Of a stretch of DNA of 48,920 nucleotides, positions 8,983 through 17,201 are shown in pieces (the first letter of the stretch is position 1; every line of letters begins with the position of its first letter). A program made the position numbers and the translations under genes. Where the stretch lies: contig JAKUPP010000005.1 of NCBI GenBank assembly GCA_022450705.1, positions 1 through 48,920 of the forward strand, given 5' to 3'. Under the pieces are notes generated by a model that was not told the DNA's origin, searched no databases, and worked only from the letters and a program-made list of their open reading frames with translations. Origin of the DNA: Alphaproteobacteria bacterium. GTDB taxonomy: Bacteria; Pseudomonadota; Alphaproteobacteria; GCA-002720895.

Positions 8983-9708
8983 TTATTTTTTTTTGTGTAT
9001 AAACAAAGTTAACGCACTAATTGCAGCTGTATCAGCCCTTAAAATTCTTTCTCCTAAGCTTAAACCATAAACATAATTTAAACTTTTTAAAAAATTTTTT
9101 TCTGATGGAGAAAATCCACCTTCTGGTCCGATAAGTATAGTATTTATATTCTTTTTTAATGTTAAAAAATTATTAAAAGTTTCCTTTTTTTCAGTTTCAT
9201 CACAAAAAATAACTTCATTATTTTTATCCCATAAAGAAAATAAACTTTTTAAACTTTTAAATTCATGTATTTCAGGAACGCTAAGTCTTCCAGATTGTTG
9301 CGATGCTGCTATCAAACAGGCATTTGCTTTTTTATAATTAAATTTCTTAATAACAGAACGCTCTGAAATAATCGGAAAAATATTAGAAACTCCTAGTTCA
9401 GTAATTTTTTCGATTAAATAATAATTTCTATGCCCTTTAATTGGAACATAAATAATATTTATTAACTTTTCTTTTTCTTTTTTTTTTATTTGCTTCTCAA
9501 TTAAAATTACAGCTTTTTTTTTATTTAAACTTTGTATCACTCCTGTCCACTCTCCTTGAAAACCATTAAAAATTGAAAGTTTTTGTTTTTCTCTTATTCT
9601 TAAAACATTTGATATATAATGTGTATGTGAAACTGATAAGTTAATTAAAGATTTCTCTTTAAGTTCAGTCTTTATAAATAATCTTTTTAATGGCAGAATA
9701 TCTTTCAA
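8983..9708 (-). CDS. rsmE: 16S rRNA m3U1498 methyltransferase RsmE
   Basis: RsmE methylates N3 of U1498 in 16S rRNA using S-adenosylmethionine. The SPOUT trefoil-knot motifs are clear: LIGPEGGFSPSE near residue 192 and SLGERILRADTAA near 215-227. The N-terminal PUA-like domain includes HYISNVLRI. Length is 241 residues. The start is TTG at 9708; no upstream ATG is available because the divergent ubiA ATG begins six bases further on. The first gene of a three-gene minus-strand unit with gshA and chorismate mutase. Confidence 0.93.
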   Translation of the reverse strand: MKDILPLKRLFIKTELKEKSLINLSVSHTHYISNVLRIREKQKLSIFNGFQGEWTGVIQSLNKKKAVILIEKQIKKKEKEKLINIIYVPIKGHRNYYLIEKITELGVSNIFPIISERSVIKKFNYKKANACLIAASQQSGRLSVPEIHEFKSLKSLFSLWDKNNEVIFCDETEKKETFNNFLTLKKNINTILIGPEGGFSPSEKNFLKSLNYVYGLSLGERILRADTAAISALTLFIHKKK

Positions 9709-9714
9709 ATTTTT

Positions 9715-10578
9715 ATGTTTAAATATATTTTATATTACTTAAAAAATTTTCTGATTCTAATAAGAATAAATAAACCAACTGGAATTATGTTATTAATGTT
9801 TCCAGCTATTTGGTCCATCTTAATAGTATCAAAAGAAGAAATCGATATTTATCTAATTTTGTTATTTATATATGGGTCATTTATAATGAGGTCAGCTGGA
9901 TGTATTATAAATGACATAATAGATAAAAATTTTGATAAACGTGTTAAAAGAACAAAATTTCGCCCGTTAGCATCTGAAAATTTAGATATAAGTGACGCAA
10001 TCATTTTATTTATTGTTTTTCTCTCTATTGGTTTATCAATATTGTTAAGTTTAAATTCTACATGCATTTTATTAGGTTTTATTGCTTTTCCATTAATAAT
10101 GTTATATCCATTAATGAAAAGATTTACATATTTTCCTCAGCTATTTTTAGCAATTGTTTTTAATTTTAGTGTTCTAATTTCGTGGACAGCTGCAACAGGT
10201 AGGTTTGATAATCAAAGTTTATTATTATATCTAGCCTGCATATTTTGGACTTTGGGATATGATACAATTTACGCATATGAAGATAAAGAAGATGATAAAA
10301 AAATTGGTGTTAAATCTTTAGCAATATATTTAGAACAAAATATTAAATTTTGGATTTCATTATTTTATTTATCTTTTATATCGATTTTTTCTTTTCTTGG
10401 AGTACTAAATAATATTAATTCTATTTTTTATATAATTCTAATATTATTTGCTTTAAAAATTTTATATGAATTCTTTAAAATTGAAAAATCAAACTCTAAA
10501 AATTATGTAAAAATTTTTCATATGAATTCATGGTATGGTTTTTTTATAACAATTGGATTATTTTCTAACTATATATAA
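9715..10578 (+). CDS. ubiA: 4-hydroxybenzoate polyprenyltransferase
   Basis: UbiA attaches the polyprenyl tail to 4-hydroxybenzoate in ubiquinone synthesis at the inner membrane. The protein is hydrophobic with about eight or nine helices. Both diphosphate-Mg motifs are present: NDIIDKNFDKRVKRTKFRPLAS with Asn66, Asp67, Asp70 and Asp74, and the second YDTIYAYEDKEDD near residue 180. The spacing IRINKPTGIMLLMFPAIW is typical for the UbiA branch using 4-hydroxybenzoate. The ATG is six bases from the divergent rsmE start, leaving no separate promoter space; the true start could be slightly downstream but no internal ATG precedes the first helix motif. Confidence 0.94.
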   Translation: MFKYILYYLKNFLILIRINKPTGIMLLMFPAIWSILIVSKEEIDIYLILLFIYGSFIMRSAGCIINDIIDKNFDKRVKRTKFRPLASENLDISDAIILFIVFLSIGLSILLSLNSTCILLGFIAFPLIMLYPLMKRFTYFPQLFLAIVFNFSVLISWTAATGRFDNQSLLLYLACIFWTLGYDTIYAYEDKEDDKKIGVKSLAIYLEQNIKFWISLFYLSFISIFSFLGVLNNINSIFYIILILFALKILYEFFKIEKSNSKNYVKIFHMNSWYGFFITIGLFSNYI

Positions 10579-10597
10579 TGTTTATATAATTTAATAA

Positions 10598-11935
10598 ATG
10601 AATGAAACTCAAATAAATGAAAAAGCTGATTTTTTAATAAAGAAATCAAAAAAAGCTGGTGCTGATAGTGTTGATGTTTTGTATGTTGAGAATACAAATA
10701 TAGATATTGGTTCTAGATTAAAAAAAATTGAAAAATTAGAAAGATCTGAAAGCAATGACATGGGTTTACGTTTTATGAAAGATAAAAGACAGGTTATGGT
10801 ATCTTCTAATGATTTAAATAAAAAAAGTCTAGAAGAGCTAGTTTTTAAAGCTTCGAAAATGGTAAAAGCAGTTCCTAAAGACCCTTATTGTTCTATTGCA
10901 ACAAAAAAAGATATAATAAAAAATATTCCAGACATAAAAATTTTTGAAAATAAAGAACCATCTATTAAATCATTAAAAAAAAAAGTTATTGAAGCTGAGA
11001 AAGCTGGTTTGAATGTTAAAGGTGTAACTAATTCAGAAGGCGCTGAAATTGGTTGGAATAAATCAAAAATACATTTGTTTAATAGCAATGGATTAAACGT
11101 AAGTTATCAATCATCAAGCCACAGCATTTATGCTGTTTTAATTGCTGGTAAGGGCACATCAATGGAAAGAGAATATGAATTCGCAACTAGTGTTTTTGAA
11201 AAAGATTTAACAAAAGCTTCTTTAGTAGGAGAAAAAGCTGGTGAATTTGCGGTAAGGAAACTTAATCCAAAGAAAATAAAAACATCGAAAATTCCTGTTA
11301 TTTTTTCACCAAGAGTGGCAAATAGTTTTTTAAAGCATCTTTCAAATTCAATAAATGGAAATTCTATAACTAGAGGTACAAGTTTTTTAAAGAAAAAATT
11401 AAATAAAAAAATATTTTCAAGTGATATTAATATTGTAGATGATCCTCTAAGAAAAAAAGGTTTACAATCTAAACCTTTTGATGGAGAAGGCTTAGAAACT
11501 AAAAAAACACAAATTGTCAAAAATGGTGTCTTGAAAACATGGTTTTTAGATCTTGCTACAGCCAGTCAACTGAAATTAAAATCTACGGCTCATGCATCCA
11601 GAGGTATTTCAAGCCCCCCAACACCAAGCCCTACTAATCTTTACTTTGAACCAGGTGATTCAGCGCCAAAAAATTTAATTGGTAATATTAAAAAAGGTAT
11701 CTATTTAACAGAATTAATGGGTTCAAGCGTAAATTTAATAAATGGTGATTATAGTAGAGGCGGCTCAGGATTTTGGATAGATAAAGGTGAAATTACATAC
11801 CCTATTAATGAAATCACAATCGCAGATAATTTAAATGATATGTTTAAAAAAATAACACTGGCAAACGATCTTGAATTTAAACAAGGATTAAATTCTCCAA
11901 CTATGTTAATTGAAGATATGATAGTAGCCGGATAA
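10598..11935 (+). CDS. pmbA: PmbA/TldE metalloprotease subunit
   Basis: TldE (PmbA) is the non-zinc partner of TldD in the two-subunit protease. The sequence lacks an HExxxH motif, as expected for this subunit. It shows the TldE landmarks NPKKIKTSKIPVIFSPRVA, STAHASRGISSPPTPSPTNL and the C-terminal PTMLIEDMIVAG. Length of 445 residues fits. It starts with ATG about 20 bases after ubiA and is followed by msbA after five bases, so it is likely cotranscribed with the lipid A export block. Confidence 0.94.
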   Translation: MNETQINEKADFLIKKSKKAGADSVDVLYVENTNIDIGSRLKKIEKLERSESNDMGLRFMKDKRQVMVSSNDLNKKSLEELVFKASKMVKAVPKDPYCSIATKKDIIKNIPDIKIFENKEPSIKSLKKKVIEAEKAGLNVKGVTNSEGAEIGWNKSKIHLFNSNGLNVSYQSSSHSIYAVLIAGKGTSMEREYEFATSVFEKDLTKASLVGEKAGEFAVRKLNPKKIKTSKIPVIFSPRVANSFLKHLSNSINGNSITRGTSFLKKKLNKKIFSSDINIVDDPLRKKGLQSKPFDGEGLETKKTQIVKNGVLKTWFLDLATASQLKLKSTAHASRGISSPPTPSPTNLYFEPGDSAPKNLIGNIKKGIYLTELMGSSVNLINGDYSRGGSGFWIDKGEITYPINEITIADNLNDMFKKITLANDLEFKQGLNSPTMLIEDMIVAG

Positions 11936-11940
11936 TTTTT

Positions 11941-13758
11941 ATGAAAAATAATAAAAGCGAAAAAAGCATCGTACTTGTAAAAAGATTAATTAAAGAACAC
12001 GTTAGGCCATATTTTGGAAAATTATTACTTGCTGCTATATGTATGGCAATAGTAGCAGCAGCAACTGCTGGAAATGCTTGGTTGATGCAACCAGTTTTAG
12101 ATGAAGTTTTTTTAAATAAAAACACTAAATTACTTCTTTTAGTGCCAATCGCAGTAATGACTATAGCGATTGTTAAAGGTTTGGCTTCTTATGGTGAATC
12201 AATTTATATGGAGTACGCGGGAGAAAGGATTATTTCTGATGTAAGATATAGGCTATTTTCTCATTTAATGAATGCTGACTTAAATTTTTTTCATAAAAAC
12301 TCTTCAGGAAAATTAATATCTCGTTTTACATATGACGTTGGTTTGCTTAGAGCATCTGTTTCTACCGCGCTTACAGGAATAGCTAAAGATACAATGACAT
12401 TAATTTTTTTGGTTGCTTTAATGTTTTATCAAGATTGGTTTCTCGCAATTATAGCCTTTTTTGTTTTTCCTGCTGCAGTTCTTCCAATTCTTTATATTGG
12501 TAGAAGAATAAGAAAAATTTCAACATCTACTCAAGCTGAAATCGGGTCCTTTGCTAGTTTACTAAGTCAAATTTTTCAAAGCGCTAGATATGTTAAAGCA
12601 TATACGATGCAAAAATATGAAAAGAAAAGAGCAAAAAAGATTGTGGAAGATCTGTTTAATTTAATTTATAAATCAGTAAGAATTAGATCAAGAACTAGGC
12701 CAATTCTTGAATCACTTGGAGGTATTGCAATTGCCTTAGTCATTTTTTATGGAGGAACAAAAGTAATTAGTGGCGCAACAACTCCTGGAACTTTCTTTTC
12801 ATTTATAACTGCTTTATTGATGGCTTATCAGCCATTAAAAAGATTAGCAAACTTTAATGTGAACATACAAGATGGTTTAGCAGCAGCAGTTAGAATATTC
12901 AATTTACTCGATCAAAAACCAGAAATTATTGATTCACCAAATGCAAAAGAATATGTTCTCAAAAAAGGTGAAATAGAATTTAAAAAAGTTAGATTTTCTT
13001 ATGGATCAAAAACTTCTCATGCTTTAAATAATATAAATCTAAAAATCCCAGGAGGAAAAACTGTTGCATTAGTTGGTAAAACAGGCGCAGGAAAATCAAC
13101 CATTCTTAATTTGATTCCAAGATTTTATGATACTGTCAACGGTGAAATTATAATTGATAAAAAAAATATAAAAGATTATAAAATTCAGAGTCTGAGACAA
13201 AAAATAGCCTTAGTTAGCCAAGAAGTAACGTTGTTTGATGATACTATTAGATCTAATATTGCATATGGTAATCCAAATTGTAGTGAAAAACAATTATATG
13301 AAGCAGCAAAAAAGGCTGATGCACATGAATTTATTACTGCTTTCAAAAATGGATATAAATCATTAGTTGGAGAGCATGGTATACAATTATCAGGTGGTCA
13401 AAGACAAAAAATAGCGATTGCAAGAGCTATTCTAAAAGATGCGCCAATTTTATTATTAGACGAAGCAACTTCTTCATTAGATTCAGACTCAGAAAAAGAT
13501 ATACAAAAGAGTATTAAAAAATTAATGAAAAATAAAACAACTTTAGTAATAGCACATAGACTTTCTACAATTCTAGATGCTAATTTGATATATGTTATAG
13601 ATAACGGTAAAGTTGTAGAGCGTGGAAATCATAAAACATTAATGAAAAATAAAGGATTGTATTCTAAGTTATATAAATTACAGTTCGCAAGTCAAAAAAG
13701 TTCAAAAAAAAAAATCGTAAACTTAGAAGATTACTTAGATAAAAAAAATTTAGTTTAA
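11941..13758 (+). CDS. msbA: MsbA-like lipid A / lipid exporter, ABC transporter with fused domains
   Basis: A 605-residue half-transporter with six membrane helices followed by a nucleotide-binding domain; family members flip lipid A-core or other lipids across the inner membrane. Walker A GKTGAGKST starts at residue 379, the signature LSGGQRQK at 483, and Walker B LLLDEA has Asp507 and Glu508. An H-loop His appears in LVIAHRLST. The C-terminal tail is lysine rich (SSKKKIVNLEDYLDKK). The following genes encode a DUF374 acyltransferase, LpxK and an LpxL-like enzyme, so a lipid A flippase role is the best reading. Start ATG is clear. Confidence 0.9.
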   Translation: MKNNKSEKSIVLVKRLIKEHVRPYFGKLLLAAICMAIVAAATAGNAWLMQPVLDEVFLNKNTKLLLLVPIAVMTIAIVKGLASYGESIYMEYAGERIISDVRYRLFSHLMNADLNFFHKNSSGKLISRFTYDVGLLRASVSTALTGIAKDTMTLIFLVALMFYQDWFLAIIAFFVFPAAVLPILYIGRRIRKISTSTQAEIGSFASLLSQIFQSARYVKAYTMQKYEKKRAKKIVEDLFNLIYKSVRIRSRTRPILESLGGIAIALVIFYGGTKVISGATTPGTFFSFITALLMAYQPLKRLANFNVNIQDGLAAAVRIFNLLDQKPEIIDSPNAKEYVLKKGEIEFKKVRFSYGSKTSHALNNINLKIPGGKTVALVGKTGAGKSTILNLIPRFYDTVNGEIIIDKKNIKDYKIQSLRQKIALVSQEVTLFDDTIRSNIAYGNPNCSEKQLYEAAKKADAHEFITAFKNGYKSLVGEHGIQLSGGQRQKIAIARAILKDAPILLLDEATSSLDSDSEKDIQKSIKKLMKNKTTLVIAHRLSTILDANLIYVIDNGKVVERGNHKTLMKNKGLYSKLYKLQFASQKSSKKKIVNLEDYLDKKNLV

Positions 13759-13762
13759 ACGG

Positions 13763-14434
13763 GTGTTAAGCTATAAAAAAATTCTTAGAACAAAAATAGC
13801 ATATAGTGCCGTATGCTGGCTAGGAGCAAAATATATAAAGCTTGTTTCATTTACTAATAGTTGGAGTTTTATAAATAAAAAGTATGTCGAGAATTTGTGG
13901 AAAAAAAATGAATCATTTATACTTTGTTTTTGGCATGGAAGACTTTTGATGATGCCATTGAGCTGGAACAAAAAAAAAAAAATTAATGTCTTGATTAGTT
14001 CTCATCCAGATGGTCAGTTACTTTCAAGAACTGTAAAATATTTTGATATAGAAACAATAATAGGTTCATCTTCAAAAGGAGGTTCTGAGGCTATTAGAAA
14101 TATTATTAAATCACTTAAATCAGGAACTTCTATTGGAATGACGCCAGATGGACCAAGAGGACCAAGAATGAAGATTAATTCAGCAATTATTAAAATAGCA
14201 AGTTTAACAGGGTGTAAAATTGTTCCTTTAGCATATTCAGTTAAAAAAAAAATTTTTTTAAATAGTTGGGATAAATTCTTATTAGCATTACCATTTGGAA
14301 AGGGATGTTTTATTTGGGGAAGGCCATTTGAAGTTAAAAAAAATATTTCAAAAAAAGAAGATATAAAATTATCTAATAAATTAGAAAAAATTCTTATAAA
14401 ATTAACTAAAGACGCAGACAAATATTGGAATTAA
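13763..14434 (+). CDS. DUF374 lysophospholipid acyltransferase-like protein
   Basis: DUF374 proteins belong to the LPLAT acyltransferase superfamily and sit in lipid A gene clusters of alphaproteobacteria; the exact substrate is not established. Here FWHGRLLMMP contains His58 of the superfamily HxxxxD-like region, SSHPDGQLLSR follows, and TPDGPRGPR at 127-135 is the conserved second block. Length is 223 residues with an N-terminal amphipathic region. The start is GTG, four bases after the msbA stop. A run of 13 A residues at 13970-13982 encodes part of a KKKK stretch. Confidence 0.88.
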   Translation: MLSYKKILRTKIAYSAVCWLGAKYIKLVSFTNSWSFINKKYVENLWKKNESFILCFWHGRLLMMPLSWNKKKKINVLISSHPDGQLLSRTVKYFDIETIIGSSSKGGSEAIRNIIKSLKSGTSIGMTPDGPRGPRMKINSAIIKIASLTGCKIVPLAYSVKKKIFLNSWDKFLLALPFGKGCFIWGRPFEVKKNISKKEDIKLSNKLEKILIKLTKDADKYWN

Positions 14435-14454
14435 AAAAAAATTACTAGATTAAA

Positions 14455-15468
14455 TTGTTACAAAAACTTTTAATATTATTTAAATACGGTTATCCAAGTT
14501 TCTGGTCTAAGAAAAATAATTTAATAGAAAAAATTATTATTTTTATTCTATTCCCATTTAGTTTCTTTTATTTTTTAGTTTCTAAAATTGATAAAAAGTT
14601 AAAAAAAATAAATAAAGTAGGAATACCTGTTATTTGTATAGGAAATATCAATACTGGAGGATCCGGGAAAACGCCTTTTGTAATTTATTTAGCAAATTTA
14701 TTAAAGAAAAAGAAAATAAATACTCATATAGTTTCCCGCGGATACCTTGGTAAATTACGCGGACCAATTAAAGTAGATTTAAAAAAGCACTCTTCTAATG
14801 ATGTGGGAGATGAAGCTTTATTGCTTGCTAAACAAACTGATACTTGGGTATCAAAAAATAAGTTTGAAGGTGCTTTAAAAGCTACATTAGATGGGGCAGA
14901 TGTAATTATTTTAGATGATGGATTACAAAATTATTCACTTTATCAAGATTTAAAGATTTTAATTGTAGATGGAGGTTTTGGCTTTGGTAATGAATTTATT
15001 TTACCGGCAGGTCCTTTAAGAGAAACTATAAATTCTGGAATCAAAAAATCGGATATATTAATTCTTTTCAATAAAGATGAAAATTGTATAGAAAAAAGAA
15101 TAAAAAATAAAATTCCAGTTATTTATGGGAATTCTAAAATAAAAAAATTCGCAAATTTAAAAAATAAGAAAATAATTAGTTTTTCTGGTATGGGAAGGCC
15201 AGAAAAATTTTATTCCTCATTAAAAGAAAAAAAATTAAATGTTTTAAAATTTTTTTCTTTTCCTGATCACTATTCGTATAGTAAAAAAAAAATAGATAGC
15301 CTTCTTAAGTATGCAAAAAAAAATAATTCCATACTTGTTACAACTTTGAAAGATAAACAAAGAATAAATATTAGCCAAAGAAAGAGAATGGTTTTTTTAG
15401 ATTTAGAAATTGAGATAAAACAAGAAAAAAAATTAATTAATTTTTTAAAAAAAAGAAAAATTGTATAA
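14455..15468 (+). CDS. lpxK: Tetraacyldisaccharide 4'-kinase LpxK
   Basis: LpxK phosphorylates the 4' position of the lipid A disaccharide to give lipid IVA, at the cytoplasmic face of the inner membrane. After an N-terminal membrane helix, the P-loop GNINTGGSGKTP runs from 63 to 74, and the family motif DDGLQ lies at 154-158. Length of 337 residues is normal. The start is TTG at 14455, giving the typical YPSFWSKKNNL opening of LpxK. It overlaps the next acyltransferase gene by eight bases. The Kdo transferase gene waaA, often located just before lpxK, is absent here. Confidence 0.94.
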   Translation: MLQKLLILFKYGYPSFWSKKNNLIEKIIIFILFPFSFFYFLVSKIDKKLKKINKVGIPVICIGNINTGGSGKTPFVIYLANLLKKKKINTHIVSRGYLGKLRGPIKVDLKKHSSNDVGDEALLLAKQTDTWVSKNKFEGALKATLDGADVIILDDGLQNYSLYQDLKILIVDGGFGFGNEFILPAGPLRETINSGIKKSDILILFNKDENCIEKRIKNKIPVIYGNSKIKKFANLKNKKIISFSGMGRPEKFYSSLKEKKLNVLKFFSFPDHYSYSKKKIDSLLKYAKKNNSILVTTLKDKQRINISQRKRMVFLDLEIEIKQEKKLINFLKKRKIV

Positions 15469-16327
15469 ATTAAAAAAAAATATTATGTATTTTTTAGAAG
15501 GCTCTTTCCTTTTATTAATATTTATTGTTTTAAGAATTTTGCCATTAGGTATTTCTTCTTTTTTAATGGGAAAGTTATCATCATTAATTGGTCCCAGACT
15601 TGGAGTTACAAAAAAAGCATATAATAATATAAAAAATGTAATGCCTGAAAAGAATGAAAAAGAAATAACAAAAATTATAAAAGATATGTGGGAAAATCTA
15701 GGAAAAGTTGCCGGAGAGTATCCGCATTTATCAAAAATAAGTCCAGAAAAAAATAATAAGATTCAAATTTATGGAAAAAAAAATCTTTTACTTGTAAAAA
15801 AAACTAAAACACCTGCAATTTTTTTTTCAGGACACTTAGCAAATTGGGAAATTTTGCCAAATGTAGCGATTAAAAATGGCGTTCCAGTTTTATCAATTTT
15901 TAGAAGACCAAATAATCCCTTTATTAATTTTCTTATAAAATATATAAGATCAAATTTACCTATGGCACCAAAGGGTAAAGAAGGAGCGAGACAATTAATT
16001 TATTCTTTAAAAAAAGGTAGGAGCATAGGGTTAGTAATTGACCAAAAAATGAATGATGGAATTGAAGTACCTTTCTTTAATAAACCTGCTATGACTTCTG
16101 ATGCTTTAGCTCAATTATGTCTTAGAATAAAATCATTAGTTATTCCTGTTGAAGTAGAAAGAATGAAAAATACAAATTTCAAAATTACTTTTCATAATCC
16201 ACTAAAAATTACGAAAAATGGACAAAAAAAGACGCCTTTACAAATAATGACTGAAGTGAATTTAATAATGGAAAAATGGATTAGAAAAAACCCCGGTCAA
16301 TGGTTATGGTTACATAGAAGATGGTAA
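15461..16327 (+). CDS. LpxL/HtrB-like lipid A acyltransferase
   Basis: Members of this family add secondary acyl chains to lipid A from acyl carrier protein, at the inner membrane. The catalytic HxxxxE motif is HLANWE (His125, Glu130). An N-terminal helix and the RLGVTKKAYNNIKNVMP segment are typical, as is PGQWLWLHRRW at the C-terminus, close to the family ending WxHRRW. The proposed start is TTG, overlapping lpxK by eight bases; an ATG at 15485 would shorten the protein by eight residues. Whether it adds laurate or another chain cannot be read from sequence. Confidence 0.88.
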   Translation: MYKLKKNIMYFLEGSFLLLIFIVLRILPLGISSFLMGKLSSLIGPRLGVTKKAYNNIKNVMPEKNEKEITKIIKDMWENLGKVAGEYPHLSKISPEKNNKIQIYGKKNLLLVKKTKTPAIFFSGHLANWEILPNVAIKNGVPVLSIFRRPNNPFINFLIKYIRSNLPMAPKGKEGARQLIYSLKKGRSIGLVIDQKMNDGIEVPFFNKPAMTSDALAQLCLRIKSLVIPVEVERMKNTNFKITFHNPLKITKNGQKKTPLQIMTEVNLIMEKWIRKNPGQWLWLHRRW

Positions 16328-16328
16328 A

Positions 16329-17201
16329 TTAAAATTCTGGTTGGTCTAATAATAATAATTCAGGATCTATAGCAATGTTATAAACATTTATTCTCCAATC
16401 TAAATGAGGGCCTGTGGATCTTCCAGTACTTCCTACTTCTGCTATTAAATCTCCTTTTTTAATTTGCTCTCCTTCCTTTACATGTATTTTTTTCAAATGT
16501 GAATATATTGAATTTAAACCTAGCCCATGGTTCAATATCACCATTTTTCCGTTAAAAAAAGTATCTTCCATGATTAGACTAACTTCAGCATTGGATGGAG
16601 AAATTATTTTTGTGCCTGATGCTGCAGCTATATCTAAACCGTAGTGCGGTCTCCTTGGTTGGCCATTTAAAATTCTTTGATTTCCATACTTTCCAGTAAC
16701 AATCCCTTTTACCGGCCAAATAAATCCACTTTTATAAAGAGTTTTATTAAGAAACTTATTTTTTGAAATAGAAATTATTTTTGATTCATTTCTAATTCTT
16801 TTAAGCTCTTCTTCGTTTGGAGTTACTTTGTTCTTTGGCAGACCATCAATTCTTTGTATTTTATATTTTCTTTTAGATATTTGAATTTTATGTGTTTCAT
16901 TTTTTTTTAAACCTTTAATAATTATTAAATTTTCTAATTTTTCATCTCTTCCTATAGCTAAAATAAAATCTCCACTTTTGTTTACAAAAACCTCTTTTTC
17001 ATTAAAAAAAATTTTATTTTTGTAATTAGTTTTTCCAAATAAAAGACCGCCTTGAGTAAAACTTCCGTTAAGTTCTAAAAGATCTGAAAAAACTTTAGCA
17101 AAAGATTTTTGTGTGCTGTAAAAAAAAATAAATAAAAATAAAAATAAAATTTTTAAAAAATTATTTCTTTTTTTTTGAAATTGCTTCAATAGTTCCATCA
17201 T
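16329..17201 (-). CDS. Secreted M23 peptidase (LytM-like peptidoglycan endopeptidase family)
   Basis: M23 enzymes cleave peptidoglycan cross-links in the periplasm, or act as non-catalytic regulators when degenerate. A signal peptide or anchor covers about residues 15-35 (ending QKSFA). A beta-rich linker domain follows, then the LytM domain with His186 and Asp190 in HYGLD, His235 in SHLKKIH, and GPHLDWR with His266 and Asp268. The last motif is normally HxH; here the second His is Asp. Length is 290 residues. The ATG start lies within the end of xseA, a 41-base overlap; the second Met codon is an equal choice. Confidence 0.87.
   Translation of the reverse strand: MMELLKQFQKKRNNFLKILFLFLFIFFYSTQKSFAKVFSDLLELNGSFTQGGLLFGKTNYKNKIFFNEKEVFVNKSGDFILAIGRDEKLENLIIIKGLKKNETHKIQISKRKYKIQRIDGLPKNKVTPNEEELKRIRNESKIISISKNKFLNKTLYKSGFIWPVKGIVTGKYGNQRILNGQPRRPHYGLDIAAASGTKIISPSNAEVSLIMEDTFFNGKMVILNHGLGLNSIYSHLKKIHVKEGEQIKKGDLIAEVGSTGRSTGPHLDWRINVYNIAIDPELLLLDQPEF

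Noticed and set aside
13763-14434. The DUF374 gene as waaA
   Set aside because: It has LPLAT-type motifs (FWHGR, TPDGPRGPR), is only 223 residues long and lacks the GT-B layout of Kdo transferases.
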